In this document: in pieces, positions 1 to 9,479 of the stretch
How the letters are laid out: each line of letters opens with the position of its first letter
Position numbering within the stretch: position 1 is the first letter of the stretch
Source: Geotrypetes seraphini
Lineage: Eukaryota; Chordata; Amphibia; Gymnophiona; Dermophiidae
Assembly: GCF_902459505.1 (NCBI RefSeq)
Contig: NC_047096.1
Coordinates: 5,704,001-5,768,000, forward strand
Direction: 5' to 3'
DNA length: 64,000 bases
Program-made: the position numbers and the translations under genes
Notes under the pieces: model-generated
What the model was told of the DNA's origin: nothing
What the model saw: the letters and a program-made list of their open reading frames with translations, nothing else
Database searches by the model: none

Positions 1-216
1 TAAGCTAACAGATTTCACCACATTTTCTGGCAATTAAGTCCAGAGTTTAATGACATTTTGTGTGGAAAAAAATATTTTCTCCTGTTTGTTATAAATCTAC
101 TACTTAGTAGCTTGATCACGTGCCCCCTAATCCAAGTATTTTTGGAAAGAGAAAACAAGCGATTCACATCTACCCTTCCCACTCCACTCAGTATTTTATA
201 GACGTAAGTGGGCAGG
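1..216 (-). mobile_element. CR1-family LINE, C-terminal/3' fragment
   Basis: Read on the minus strand this piece resembles the end of a CR1 reverse-transcriptase ORF: a YKIL..VGRVDVNRLF stretch, then RGH..KLLSSRF and RKYFF. The same block recurs at 43019-43234 and 41150-41520. The reading frame is interrupted, so this is an old 5'-truncated copy, cut by the window edge. Confidence 0.7.
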
Positions 217-1030
217 AGCAGCTCCAGCCCAGTAAATCCTTCTGAATTTTAAATGGGTGAATAATACCTGACAGAAAAAACCTCACAATAAATCCGTACA
301 CGCGGTTCATCAGAAAATACGAAATTGGGTTGGCTAGTTTCTGCTGATAAATCATCCTCAGCAAATATTTCCAGTGCAATAACTTTGCACCAAATAACAC
401 AAAGTACAGAAATGGCATCTCATAGCATCGGATTTATTAAAGAAATAACAACCCAAAGCACTACAGGTGTCGGGTGTTTCGTACTGAAAACTGGCTTTAT
501 ATTTTGAAACTTTAGATCTATGACATTGCACCCCTTACCCAACCATACACTGCAGGTCTTCCCCCCCCCCCCTCCAATTTCCTTCTCCACTGTAACAAAT
601 TAAGGACAGATTCTCAAAAGTTAAAGTTGCCTTTAACGTGATCGCTAAACTGGTTCCAGCCGTTTCAGCCTGCACGCATTTTAGGAGTGGATTGTCAAGA
701 CGGCTTATCACGGTTTTTTGCGAGCTTTCTGGCAGTCCATGCAAATGGCCTCTTCAATATTTAAACTGGTGGATTCTTCAATGTCACCGAGTGAGTCGTT
801 TTCCAAGCGTGGCAACAAAAAACATCAGCGACTTGTCGGTACAGTGCCAGCACTGTGAAAAGCGCGTCTTCTGGCGTGTATTTTGACTGCGACTAACGAA
901 ACATAATAAAAATTACCTGATTCACAAATGATAGTCTTTTTCTTTTTAGGGGGAGTGGTAAAAGCACGCTTCTTGAGCGCGTGTATTACAGCCACGTCTT
1001 ATGAAATATAGTAGTTTTTGTCCACTTGTT
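217..1030. other. Unassigned sequence, no recognisable gene or repeat
   Basis: About 0.8 kb in which I recognise neither exon nor repeat family. It holds a run of C at 561-572. A 76-codon minus-strand open frame at 188-418 is hydrophobic and runs into the CR1 fragment; nothing supports it as a gene. Confidence 0.4.
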
Positions 1031-1099
1031 AAAAGCCAACGTCCAGGGTGGGGACGGGGGAGGGAATACTTCATGATTTCTTATGCTTAAGTACAATTG

Positions 1100-1231
1100 C
1101 TGGGTATAAGGGGGGGCAGGGATATTTGATGTGAGTTAAACTTTGATGGTATATTAAGTATAAAATGATTGAATCTTATGTTACACTTATTGAAAGTTTT
1201 AAAAATGAATAAAGACTTAAAAAAAAAAAGC
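1100..1231 (+). mobile_element. LINE-like 3' end with A-tail
   Basis: The segment ends with an AATAAAGACTT-type signal followed by a run of A, much like the L1 3' end at 21780-21846. Only the tail is recognisable. Confidence 0.35.
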
Positions 1232-1249
1232 CGTTTCATTTTCCCTCCC

Positions 1250-1610
1250 ATCGCCAAGCAACACTCCCCCAACACCCCCTCGGCAGCAGGAGTGATGCCC
1301 ACTCTTTCCTGCCACCAAGCAAAACCCCTCCAACATCCTCTCAACAGTGGGAGAAATGCCAACTCTCTCCCGCCACCAAGCAATCTCTCCCCGCCCCCTC
1401 CCCCCAGCAGCTGGATAGATGCCCACTCTCGCCCGCCGCCAAGCAATACCCCGTCAGCAGCAGAGAGATGTCCACTCTTTCCCGCCATCAAAGCAACACC
1501 CCCCCCAACACCCCTCAGCAGTGGGAGAGATGCCCATTCTCTCCCGCTGCCACACAACCCCCTCCCCCATGCCTCCAATGACCTCCGCTCTCTCTCCCTT
1601 ACCTTACTTA
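1250..1610. repeat. Minisatellite, about 61-bp unit, six degenerate copies
   Basis: An AAGCAA word recurs at about 1257, 1318, 1379, 1441 and 1490, each time followed by C-rich sequence, a CAGCAG/CAACAG word and GATGCCCACTCT. Long open frames on both strands here are by-products of low-complexity repetition. Confidence 0.75.
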
Positions 1611-1899
1611 GATGGCTGACTGGAGGGATGCCTACTCCCTCTGGCCAGCAAACCTGCCTCTTCAAAATGGCAGGCTTTCCCTTCTCCAATGCATTCTGGG
1701 ATACACCGCAGAGAGGCTTTAGGCTCTGATTGGCCCAGGTAACATTTATAATCCAGAAAATACTAGGAATGGGTAGCTAGGAGGTTTCTTTTTAAAGTGT
1801 TGTTTACAAGAAGTTTTTGTTTAATTTGGGGGTTTTTTCTGGCCATTTGACCATTCTATCAGTTTCTGATAATAGTGTATATTTTCCCCTGGATTCCAT

Positions 1900-2390
1900 C
1901 ATGGTGCCTAGAATTGTGCAGCAAATTTGTAAATGCACCCCAAAATGCATGCACAAATTAATTAAGCAACAAGCCAGTTAACATCTATAATTGGGTGCTA
2001 ATCCTATATAATAAAGCGCTAGCCGCGCATGCGCACTCAGACCTGCGTGATCTGTATTCCCTGATCCATGATCCGTAGGTCTGTGGCCAGAGTGCGTATG
2101 CGGCGGCCAGATCAGGAAAGCACAAAAGAGAGACACACACACATATATTCTAGCACCCGTTAATGTAACGGGCTATAAGACTAGTTACTAATAATTGATG
2201 TTAATTGGTACACATGAAAATCTGTGTGGGCTGTGTGCCATTCAAAATTTAAACCACCTCTTACTAAAATCATTTGGTTCATCTCCATGGTGAGTCTTTT
2301 TGTCCCCCCCCACTCCCTGTTTCTACCCCCTGATTTTACCCGCATAGTTACCTTTTTTTGAATCACTTCTGGTATTTAAACAAACAAACA
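1900..2390. repeat. Degenerate AT-rich interspersed repeat, split by a Helitron
   Basis: Sequence on both sides of the Helitron (AATTAATTAAGCAACAAGCC before; AATTGATGTTAATTGG after) resembles stretches at 24100-24360 and 47960-48180. I take these as copies of one old family of unknown class. Confidence 0.4.
2002..2184 (+). mobile_element. Short non-autonomous Helitron
   Basis: It starts TCCTATATAATAAAG after an A and ends CTAG before a T. A CCCGTTA/TAACGGG hairpin lies 9 bp from the 3' end. These are the known Helitron terminal signs: 5' TC, 3' hairpin plus CTRR, insertion between A and T. A longer relative with the same ends is at 38482-39628. No Rep/helicase coding is present. Confidence 0.8.
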
Positions 2391-2419
2391 ATGCTGTCTG
2401 GTTAAACGTAGACTATCCC

Positions 2420-2560
2420 CCCCTCTTCTAAGAAACTGCGCTAAATGACCCGCGCTGCTCCCGACGGTCATAGGAACTCTATGAGAGTCGGGAGCAGCTT
2501 GGGCCATTCAGCGCAGCTCCCCGCGCTAGAAACTGCTAGCGCAGTTTCATAGAAGAGGGG
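2420..2560. mobile_element. Palindromic MITE (foldback type)
   Basis: The ends are inverted copies (CCCCTCTTCTA...TAGAAGAGGGG), with GCGCTA-type internal symmetry and a second inner hairpin around GCTCCCGAC/GTCGGGAGC. Family unknown. Related hairpins carrying the CTTTTACAAA-type end are near 21.9, 56.8 and 58.7-59.4 kb. Confidence 0.7.
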
Positions 2561-2577
2561 AAATAACCCTTTCCAGC

Positions 2578-2738
2578 CCTTTTGTTTTTATTCTGATGTA
2601 TTATTGAAATGTATGTATAGCTCCTTGTTGTAATTCACCAGGATATTTTGATGGAATTGTATGTATTGTTTCCTTTGTTGTGAGCCGTTTAGAACCTCCC
2701 CGGTATGGCAGCATACAAATAAATTATTATTATTATTT
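2578..2738 (+). mobile_element. L2-like LINE 3' tail
   Basis: Contains the GAGCCGTTTAGAAC..GGTATGGCAGCATACAAATAAAT-like segment followed by ATT repeats that ends many L2-like copies in this window (compare 52500-52580). Confidence 0.55.
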
Positions 2739-2789
2739 GTCCACTTGTGTCTAGTTTGGTTATTTGATCTGGTTTGGTTATTTGCAATA

Positions 2790-2838
2790 GACCCCCCTGA
2801 GGAAGACTATTTTGTCGAAAAACAGACCGTGTTGGGTC
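2790..2838 (+). ncRNA. Hammerhead-ribozyme-like motif (fossil), copy A
   Basis: The order is stem I strand GACCC at 2790, core CTGAGGA at 2797-2803, stem II GAC/GTC, core GAAA at 2817-2820, a poorly paired stem III, then stem I partner GGGTC at 2834-2838. Core bases match the hammerhead consensus CUGANGA and GAAA. Stem III is weakened, so cleavage activity is doubtful. Such motifs are known in Penelope-like retroelements; which element carried this one is inference. Confidence 0.5.
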
Positions 2839-3019
2839 CATATTTTTCCCAGATGTTCAGGCCCTAGACATTTTTATGTGAATTATTTATTTGTTTGAAT
2901 AAAGTCTTCATCTTGGACATCGACTCTCCACGACTTCTATGTTCCTTCAATTTTTCCTTCTGTGGAGGGACCAGGGTCAATTTCCTTGTTGTTATTTGTT
3001 CTCGTACATTTCCCTCGAC

Positions 3020-3095
3020 TTGTTTCTATTTATTTATTGTCCACCGCTTTGATTTGCCTATTTTTTAAAAAAATGGCCGTATATCAAATAAAATC
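3020..3095 (+). mobile_element. L2/SINE-like 3' tail
   Basis: A short CCACCGCTTTGA...AAATGGCCGTATATCAAATAAA segment of the kind that ends L2-like and CORE-SINE copies elsewhere in the window. 3095-3545 holds nothing I recognise and probably includes the intron and flank of the following receptor gene. Confidence 0.4.
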
Positions 3096-3549
3096 ACTTC
3101 CCCTAGATATCTGGAGGGGAGGGGGAGAGATAGAGGGAGGTAATGGGACAGTCTAAAATGCCAAGATTCGCCTGGGTAACTGCCAAAGGTATTGTTTCGA
3201 TGGTATCTGCCATTAGCCTAATGCAGATGGTTTTTGAAGCACAAGGATGCCATCATGAAGTTCAGTCTTGGTTTTCTAACTTTACCCCAAGGTACAATAG
3301 GATGGCCAACTATCCCAATTCATTGGCAAGGGAGTTAGAAAACAAAGATTAGATTAAATTCTCCTAGCATCGTGCACTTTGAACTCGTACTTACTGGTTG
3401 GAGTGGGAATTTCTTGACTCTCTAAATATGCTGCTGCTAATGTTAGGAGCTCCGACTCTGAAGTGTGGGAAGGGTTAATCCCCGTAGTTTACTTCATCTA
3501 CACGCTGCTCATTTTAAGATGCTAATGGCCTTGACCCTCATTGTTTTTC

Positions 3550-3551
3550 AG
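3550..3551 (+). promoter_or_regulatory. Probable splice acceptor before receptor coding exon
   Basis: A T-rich tract followed by CAG ends at 3551, 49 bp before the receptor ATG. V1R genes typically have an upstream non-coding exon, so this is the likely start of the coding exon. No partner exon was found upstream in the window. Confidence 0.45.
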
Positions 3552-3599
3552 GACTGTAGAAACCAGGAGACGACGTCTTGTGTTGCTGACCATTAAACT

Positions 3600-4541
3600 A
3601 TGGGTGTCTGGTTTATTCTCAATTTAGTTGGCTTTACGTCCTTAGATGTGATAGGAATTCCTGGAAATCTGATCATCCTCTTTGTTTTTGTCCATGCCTT
3701 GGCTTGCCATCGAAAAATTTCCACCAGCGAGGTCATCCTCAGCAAATTGGCAGTATCCAACCTTCTGGTTGTCCTCACCTGGGGAGTCCCGCTCAGCTTG
3801 GAAGCTTCTGGAATCCAAAAAGTATACAACGACCTGACCTGCAAATTGAGCCTGTACTTCTACTGCGTGGGGAGAGCTATGTCCATTTGCATAACCTCAT
3901 TGTTGGGGTGTTTCCAGTGCCTTACCATTGCGCCGTCCCCTCAGCGATGGCTCCATATGAGGCAGAAAGTTCTTGACAATCTCTCTTCCATCATTATTGG
4001 CCTCTGGTGTTTTAACTTGCTAATTTGCAGTACCCGGTTGATGTACTCTCAAGTCCAGGTCAACTCCACTGACAAGTACATCTTGAGCTACGACTTCTGT
4101 TTCGTTTTGTTCCCAAATTATTTTCTTTACATGGGCAATGGGATCATTTTTATTGCCCGGGACCTATTCTTCTTGTTCCTGATGACATTAGCCAGCGGCT
4201 ATCTTCTCTATGTGTTCTACCAGCACGGAAAGCAGATTCAAGGCCTGCACAATCTGCACAAGCACGCCGAGATTCGAGCAGCAAAGGCGGTGGTCACATT
4301 GGTCATTATGTACATTATTAGTTTTGGTCTGGACAGTTTATTTTGGATCTTTACGCTTTTCATGTCCCCGGCCTCTCCCAGATTTACTGACGCTAGGATT
4401 TTCTTTGATTCTTGTTACTCTGCCGTCAGCCCAGTGGTCATCATTATAACCAACAAGAAGATCCAACAGGGCTTGAAGTGCTCGGAGAAGAGAAAGCTGC
4501 GTTCTATGAAAACCATCTCAAAGTACATTGGGAGAAACTGA
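3600..4541 (+). CDS. Divergent vomeronasal type-1 receptor / ORA-like GPCR
   Basis: Intact single-exon frame of 313 residues, the usual length for V1R/ORA receptors. These seven-transmembrane receptors detect chemical cues in vomeronasal or olfactory neurons through G-protein signalling. Visible signs are IGIPGN in TM1 (18-23), Cys81 before TM3 with Cys167 in the second extracellular loop, an N-glycosylation site NST at 155-157, GRAMSICITSLL in TM3 (91-102), RW at 116-117 and an EIRAAK run before TM6 (224-229). Cys81, Asn155 and the TM3 motif align with the receptors at 14341 and 29348, but the rest differs strongly. Third-loop sequence is YQHGKQIQGLH rather than KRHREQVKYLH. It is therefore a separate lineage, perhaps one of the old single-copy ORA/V1R types; I cannot say which. 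The first ATG has A at -3 and G at +4. AATAAA lies at 4681. Confidence 0.88.
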   Translation: MGVWFILNLVGFTSLDVIGIPGNLIILFVFVHALACHRKISTSEVILSKLAVSNLLVVLTWGVPLSLEASGIQKVYNDLTCKLSLYFYCVGRAMSICITSLLGCFQCLTIAPSPQRWLHMRQKVLDNLSSIIIGLWCFNLLICSTRLMYSQVQVNSTDKYILSYDFCFVLFPNYFLYMGNGIIFIARDLFFLFLMTLASGYLLYVFYQHGKQIQGLHNLHKHAEIRAAKAVVTLVIMYIISFGLDSLFWIFTLFMSPASPRFTDARIFFDSCYSAVSPVVIIITNKKIQQGLKCSEKRKLRSMKTISKYIGRN

Positions 4542-4680
4542 TTTCCAATATGATGTTAATTCTTAGTCTTTTAGCAGGTGTTAATCATTTGCCAGATCAA
4601 ATTATAGTGGTGTACAATTCCAAATATTTCCTCCACCTACTCCTAGTTTCTCATGATGCTAAATTTCTCTTAACCTAAAT

Positions 4681-4686
4681 AATAAA
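4681..4686 (+). terminator. Candidate polyadenylation signal
   Basis: AATAAA 140 bp after the receptor stop codon, the first such signal downstream. 4690-5028 beyond it holds no recognised element apart from an A-run near 4905-4920. Confidence 0.4.
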
Positions 4687-5032
4687 ATTTGCCTCATATG
4701 CTATTGCAATTTGTGTAATATTATTTTGTATTGATCTGGGTTACAAAGTCAAATGCATTAAATGTTCATTCCAAGACTATATCCAAGTGTCTTATCTATG
4801 ATTTAATTTAATATAATATTTTTTGCCTGACCTTTCAAACAATGATAGCATAAAGTGGATAACAGAAGATTAAAAAAACAAACCCAAAAACGTAGTCAGA
4901 AAACAAAAAAAAAAAAAAAACAACATATGGAGGGACATTGTTGGAAAAATGGCCAAGTCAGATTTGGAACCGTTCTGAAATTGTTATTCAGTGAGCTCAC
5001 TCCATTCCTCATTAGTCCAGTTTTTTAAACTA

Positions 5033-5106
5033 CACTCCTCCCTCCGTATTCACAAGGGTTAGGGGCAGAGATGGCCCGCGAATATGGAAAATTCGCAAAT
5101 AACTTT
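5033..5106. mobile_element. Tigger-like DNA transposon end fragment
   Basis: After a TA the sequence runs CACTCCTCCCTCCGTATTC, close to the end of the Tigger-like element at 25252. A GCGAATATGG word also lies inside, as in that element. The opposite end is not recognisable. Confidence 0.4.
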
Positions 5107-5293
5107 TGGGCAGACTCTGACCCACCTCCGCTTCCCTCCTGTGCAGATTTATTGATCTGAATATTTTACCTGAGCTCCTTATTCCACCTACAGCCAATGG
5201 CCTAATGCATTCAGATGCCACATTTGACTTTATGGTCCAGACCTGTTTCATTAATGCTAAAGCAGGGACAAAAAAAATATCAATTGTCTAGGG

Positions 5294-5487
5294 CAGGGGT
5301 AGGCAATTCCGGTCCTCGAGAGCCGGAGCCAGGTCAGGTTTTCAGGATATCCACAATGAATATGTATGAAATGGATTTGCACGCACTGCCTCCTTGAGAT
5401 GCAAATCTCTCTCATGCATATTTATTGTGGATATCCTAAAAACCTGACCTGGCTCCGGCTCTCAAGGACCGAAATTACCTACCCCTG
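5294..5487. mobile_element. hAT MITE, complete, 194 bp
   Basis: Starts CAGGGGTAGGCAATTCCGG and ends with the inverted copy ..TACCTACCCCTG; nearly the whole element is one inverted repeat. It is flanked by perfect 8-bp duplications GTCTAGGG at 5286-5293 and 5488-5495, the hAT signature. Close relatives are at 35725, 17576, 40425, 40629, 40967 and 51075. Confidence 0.93.
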
Positions 5488-5526
5488 GTCTAGGGCCTCC
5501 TGGTGATGTTACTGACAGGGTTAGGG

Positions 5527-5662
5527 TTAGGATTTCCCCAGTGAATTTGCACAAGATCTGTTTGCCTGCACTGCTTCCATTGTATACATATTGATCTCAT
5601 GCATATTCATGTGGGAAATCCTGAAAACCTGGCCTGGCGAGGGCCGAAGTTGGGCACCCCTG
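5527..5662. mobile_element. hAT MITE, right part only
   Basis: Shares GGATTTCCCC, the TCTCATGCATATTCAT core and the terminal GGCACCCCTG with the intact MITEs. The left end is missing or decayed. Confidence 0.65.
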
Positions 5663-5759
5663 CTCTAAAAGATCCCACCTGCCTATCCCAGGCTGTCATT
5701 TACTATGTTATTATGTAATGATACCCAGATCTTTTTCTTGGGTGTTGACCCCCTAAGGT

Positions 5760-6105
5760 TGACCCTAGCCTCTGTTAACAATGATTTGGATTATTCTTCC
5801 CAATGGGAATCAATTTGCTTTTGTCCTCATTAAATTTCATGTGCCATTTGGATGTCCAGTCTTCCAGTTTCCTTAGGTCTTCCTGCAATTTTTCAGTTTT
5901 AAGAACTTTCAACAGTTTTATATCATCTGCAAATTCAATGATTTTACTTGCCATTCTGATTTCCAGCATATTTATGTTAAATAGCACCAGTCCTTGTATA
6001 GATCCTCGTGGCACTCCACTATTTACCCTCCTCCACTGAGAAAAATTGCCATGTCACCCTACCCTCTGTTTTCTGTCCTCTAACCAAATTCCTAATCCAC
6101 AATAG
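5760..6105 (-). mobile_element. CR1-like LINE reverse-transcriptase fragment
   Basis: The minus strand encodes a VPRGSIQGLVLFNINMLE-like stretch, then FADDIKL (the catalytic xADD box) and LRKLEDWTSKWHMKFNEDKS, as in the RT core of CR1 elements (compare the fuller copy at 33000-33580). The frame is broken upstream of the GVPQGS-like box. Confidence 0.8.
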
Positions 6106-6252
6106 AACATTGCTTCAACTCCAGTTTTCCCCTAGGGCCAGTCAAGTGCCTCTGATACAGTGGGAGGCTGCAGTTTTTGTTCCTGTCTTCCAGTTCCCAT
6201 TTAATGAATGCTAAGCTAACATGTACACCCATTATTAAAGCAAATGGCCAAC

Positions 6253-6290
6253 CAGGGACTTCCTTAGGCTCCTTCCTAAGGAAGTCCCTG
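6253..6290. repeat. Perfect 16-bp hairpin, 6-nt loop
   Basis: CAGGGACTTCCTTAGG and CCTAAGGAAGTCCCTG are exact inverted copies separated by CTCCTT. It lies at the edge of the interspersed repeat that follows. Confidence 0.8.
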
Positions 6291-6540
6291 ATTGCTCAGG
6301 GGCATCAGGTAACACAATTACCGACACGTCTACTGCCATCGGGTTTTAGAATCGTAAAACCTGATACAAAATAGCCAAGCAAATGGTAGTGAATCAAGTG
6401 CTTGGCTATTTTGCATGAGGTTTTAAAAATTTGCATGGCCAGATCGGGAAATGGGTGATCGAAGGGCATAACACGTGGTAGGCCTTTAGTCCTGAACAGA
6501 TCACTTATGTGCCTCAAAGGACCAAGTTAAGTCATAGACC
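6291..6540. repeat. Interspersed repeat R1, copy 1
   Basis: Shares with 11540-11770 the order ATCGG..TTTTA.AATCG.TAAAA, then CTTGGCTATTTTGCATG.G.TTTTA, then TTTGCATG..., then GATC.G.AAATGGG.GATCGA. It is probably a non-autonomous DNA element of unknown family. Confidence 0.55.
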
Positions 6541-6579
6541 TTCCACACCGAACTTCATCTGCCACCATTCTACCCATCT

Positions 6580-6815
6580 TAGGGTTACCGGATTTTCCAT
6601 CTGGTAAAAGAAGACTCATGACCTCGACCTGTTTTACCCCTGGGTCTGCCATGTTCTGCCCTCCAAACTCAGCCCCACACAAACCTCGTCTGTACGGGCC
6701 AGGGCTGGAGTGCATCTGCCCCAATCTCACCAGCTTTTCAAAACCCAGACATAGCGCCGGGTTTTGAAAAGCCATCTAGATGCCCGGACATGTCCAGGGA
6801 AATCTGGGCAAAGAA
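6580..6815. mobile_element. hAT-like MITE remnant (TAGGGTTACC end)
   Basis: Begins TAGGGTTACCGGATTTTCC and later has CCGGACATGTCCAGGG. The same words occur near 35930, 22980 and 41750, and as a clean small copy at 44808-44906. The right terminus is not clear. Confidence 0.45.
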
Positions 6816-6901
6816 CGCATAAGCTCATTAGGGAAAGGATCCATTTTAACCTGCCCATCCTTAATTTGTAATGTTGTCTACATTTGCATGGTATGTGAGC
6901 T

Positions 6902-7150
6902 GAACAAAGTTTATCTGCCCCTGGGAAATTATATTTTGCCATTGTAGAAATCATTTACTAAACACATCTGGGAGCTTCTGTAAAAGTACAATTAAGGAAA
7001 TCAAAAGTTTGTCGCTTAGCATTCCACAAACAGGAGATCGCCAAGGGACAATTTCTAAAAGTATAAATACCTTTCTCAGTTTCTATATTTTTAGTGAAGG
7101 GCTTGAAGGGAAGTTTCAGGGTCGGCAGAGGTTTCTGCATTAGGCAAGGC
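6902..7150 (+). promoter_or_regulatory. Putative promoter and non-coding exon 1 of the 14341 receptor gene
   Basis: This block aligns by eye with 23560-23840 and 35103-35400, which sit upstream of the other two related receptors. Shared words include GAACAAAGT..ATCTGCCCCTGGG, CATTTACT, CAATTAA, CTTAGCATT and AAAGTAYAAATAC. A consensus TATA box, TATAAATA, is at 7062-7069. The donor equivalent to GTGAGC in the other copies reads GTCGGC here (7121), which is weak, so the exact exon end is unsure. It would splice to the acceptor at 14314 across about 7.2 kb of repeats. The role is inferred from position and conservation; no transcript evidence is available. Confidence 0.5.
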
Positions 7151-7199
7151 TGGAGTTTTTGGGATTTCTCCGCTGGACTGACATCTTTTCTCTGTAAGT

Positions 7200-7748
7200 T
7201 TGGAGGGGAAGGGTGATATCCATTTTGTGGAAAGATTGTTGGCTACGATTAGTGACTCAGCCCTGGGCTTCAAAGTGATCCTGGGCATCGTTCATGATTC
7301 TTTTGGGTACTTTGTTACTGTCTCGGAACTAAATAGAAACATTGAATCTGTAACTCAGAAGCATCACCAAGCAGTGTTAGAAAAACTCCTGAGCTCTGTG
7401 AGATTCAGGGTTGCCATCTGGCATTTTCAGTATGAGAAACCGATTGATAGTGTGTCAGCAGACGAATAATTAGAGTTTCTGGATCAGGTCAGTTATTATC
7501 TGAATGAGAAGCTGTGGTAAAAAGAGAAGCACTGCAAGTCACATGAACTCTAATGTCTGTCTAGTATAACTGATGAATAATTTGGGGGTTCTTTTCAAAG
7601 GCAACTATTATAAGGTGCTGCTAACCAGATAAGGATATTCAGCAACACTAACTGGAAAATGGCACTGACCGCCTCGGAACTATCTGGATAGTGCCAGGAC
7701 AATCCACGGAGCTTGATAGGAACTGTAGCTTCCCTCATTTGTGCCCAT
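7200..7748. other. Unassigned, intronic to the inferred receptor transcript
   Basis: No repeat family or convincing exon recognised. An 89-codon plus-strand open frame at 7200-7469 lacks any motif I know and no neighbouring exon supports it. Confidence 0.35.
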
Positions 7749-7756
7749 ATTCAGAC

Positions 7757-8563
7757 TAGAGAATGACACGGGAACAGATTTTTTTCCACGCCCGGCAGGA
7801 ACTCAATTTCCCCATCCCCTCCCCGCGAGTTCTTTTCCTGTCCCTGCCCCATTCTTGTAAGCTCTGCCTTTAGCGCACAAGCCTCGAACGCTTATGATTT
7901 TAAAGTGTTGGAGGCTTTTGCAGATGAGGACGGAGCTTAGGCATTGGTGGAATGAGGCATTATGACATCACAGTCTGAGCTCTAGAATGTTGCTACTTAG
8001 GATTTGAAAGCGTTTGAGGCTTATGCAGATGAGGACGGAGCTTAGGCATTGGTGGAATGAGGCATTATGACATCACAGTCTGAGCTCTAGAATGTTGCTA
8101 CTTAGGATTTTCAAGTGTTTGAGGCTTATGCAGATGAGGACGGAGCTTAGGCATTGGTGGAATGAGGCATTATGACATCACAATCTGAGCTCTAGAATGT
8201 TGCTACTTAGGATTTGAAAGCGTTTGAGGCTTGTGCAGATGAGGACGGAGCTTAGGCATTGGTGGAATGAGGCATTATGACATCACAATCTGAGCTCTAG
8301 AATGTTGCTACTTAGGATTTGAAAGTGTTTGAGGCTTGTGCAGATGAGGACGGAGCTTAGGCATTGGTGGAATGAGGCATTATGACATCACAATCTGAGC
8401 TCTAGAATGTTGCTACTTATGATTTGAAAGTGTTTGAGGCTTGTGCAGATGAAGACAAAGTTTGCAGAAATGGGGCAGGGACAGGAATAGAACTCGCAGG
8501 GTCAGGACAGGAAAATGAGTTCCTGCAGGGATGGAGAAATATTTGTCCCCGTGCCATTCTCTA
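7757..8563. mobile_element. hAT MITE with five internal 105-bp tandem units
   Basis: The ends TAGAGAATGACACGGG and its inverted copy (..CCCCGTGCCATTCTCTA) fit the hAT YARNG rule. Perfect 8-bp duplications ATTCAGAC flank it (7749-7756, 8564-8571). Inside, a 105-bp unit marked by GATGAGGACGGAGCTTAGG starts at 7923, 8028, 8133, 8238 and 8343. Relatives at 45915-46299 and 61870-62289 have fewer units, so copy number has changed within the family. Confidence 0.95.
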
Positions 8564-8689
8564 ATTCAGACCACTAACTGGATAAGCCAGAGTTTTGCTT
8601 TAATGCTGAGCACTGTGAGTCAGTTTTAGACTTTTTGTTCTTATCTTGCTCTGAGCACTCCAGGGACTGAAAAATACCCTCTGCATTTG

Positions 8690-9200
8690 AATGTAGAAAC
8701 TCTTCCGAGAAATTGCAGTTGCTCCAGAATACCGCAGTTAGATTCATTTTGGGTCTACAAAGATACGAAAGTGTTGCATTAGCGTACAAGAATCTTCATT
8801 GGCTATCGGTTGAGAGGGAAATTAAGTTTAAATAATCTTGCATAGTTCATCATGGGGTCTTTTATTACTACATTTTCCACAGATTAGAGGAGGGCGGTAT
8901 AAACGACAGCTCGACTCAATTTTTGCTTACACTGCCATTACAATTTGGAATAATCTACCTGTTTACATTAGGCCTGATATCAATTACTTAAGGTTTCATA
9001 AATATTGGAAAACTTTCTTATATGACTTGGTGTAATATTCATGGTATGATGATATTTTAATTATTGAATGCTTTTGTATTTTCCCGTAGATTTTATGGCC
9101 TTTTTGAAGGTAAATTGCCTTGAACCTTTTTGGTATAGTGTGATTAATAAGTTGTGCATTAGATTCGATTCAATTGGGTGGTATATAAGAAATGAAATAG
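8690..9200 (+). mobile_element. L2-like LINE, C-terminal end and 3' UTR
   Basis: Translated pieces read LQNTAVRFILGLQRYE, LHWLSVEREIKFK and TIWNNLPVYIR, the usual L2 C-terminal landmarks (AAR.L.., LHWLPV..RI.FK, WN.LP..LR). Frames are interrupted and the 5' part is absent. Confidence 0.75.
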
Positions 9201-9479
9201 AATAAAACCAATTTTTATGATAATAAGCGTGCAAGCTTATTGCGTTAGACATGTGCGAGGTCAGTTTTACAGCTGGGTGCCTCCGTTTCGAAGCCCTGAG
9301 GCTGTGGGGTGGGAGCCTTTTCGATAACAGCTCCAGGCTCCCAGATGTGATTTCAGGACATCCATATAACACAGCCTGTGTTTAGTCTTCAGGATCCTGC
9401 AGTTGGAACAGCCCTAGAGTTCGATGCATAGGGATAGGTTTTCATTTGCAGTATTCTGTAAATTATGTAAGATGGAGCC

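Noticed and set aside
188-418. Hydrophobic 76-codon minus-strand frame
   Set aside because: Runs into a LINE fragment, no known domain, no splice context.
1087-1729. Long open frames on both strands (up to 200 codons)
   Set aside because: They lie in a 61-bp C-rich minisatellite; open on both strands because of composition, no domain.
5511-5532. GGGTTAGGGTTAGG as interstitial telomere repeat
   Set aside because: Only two units, at the edge of a MITE; too short to mean a fusion or telomere seed.
6253-6290. Perfect hairpin as a transcription terminator
   Set aside because: Rho-independent-type terminators are not expected in vertebrate nuclear DNA and no U-tract follows.
7923-8448. Regular 105-bp repeats considered as a CRISPR array
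   Set aside because: Units are contiguous with no unique spacers and sit inside a hAT MITE of a vertebrate genome.
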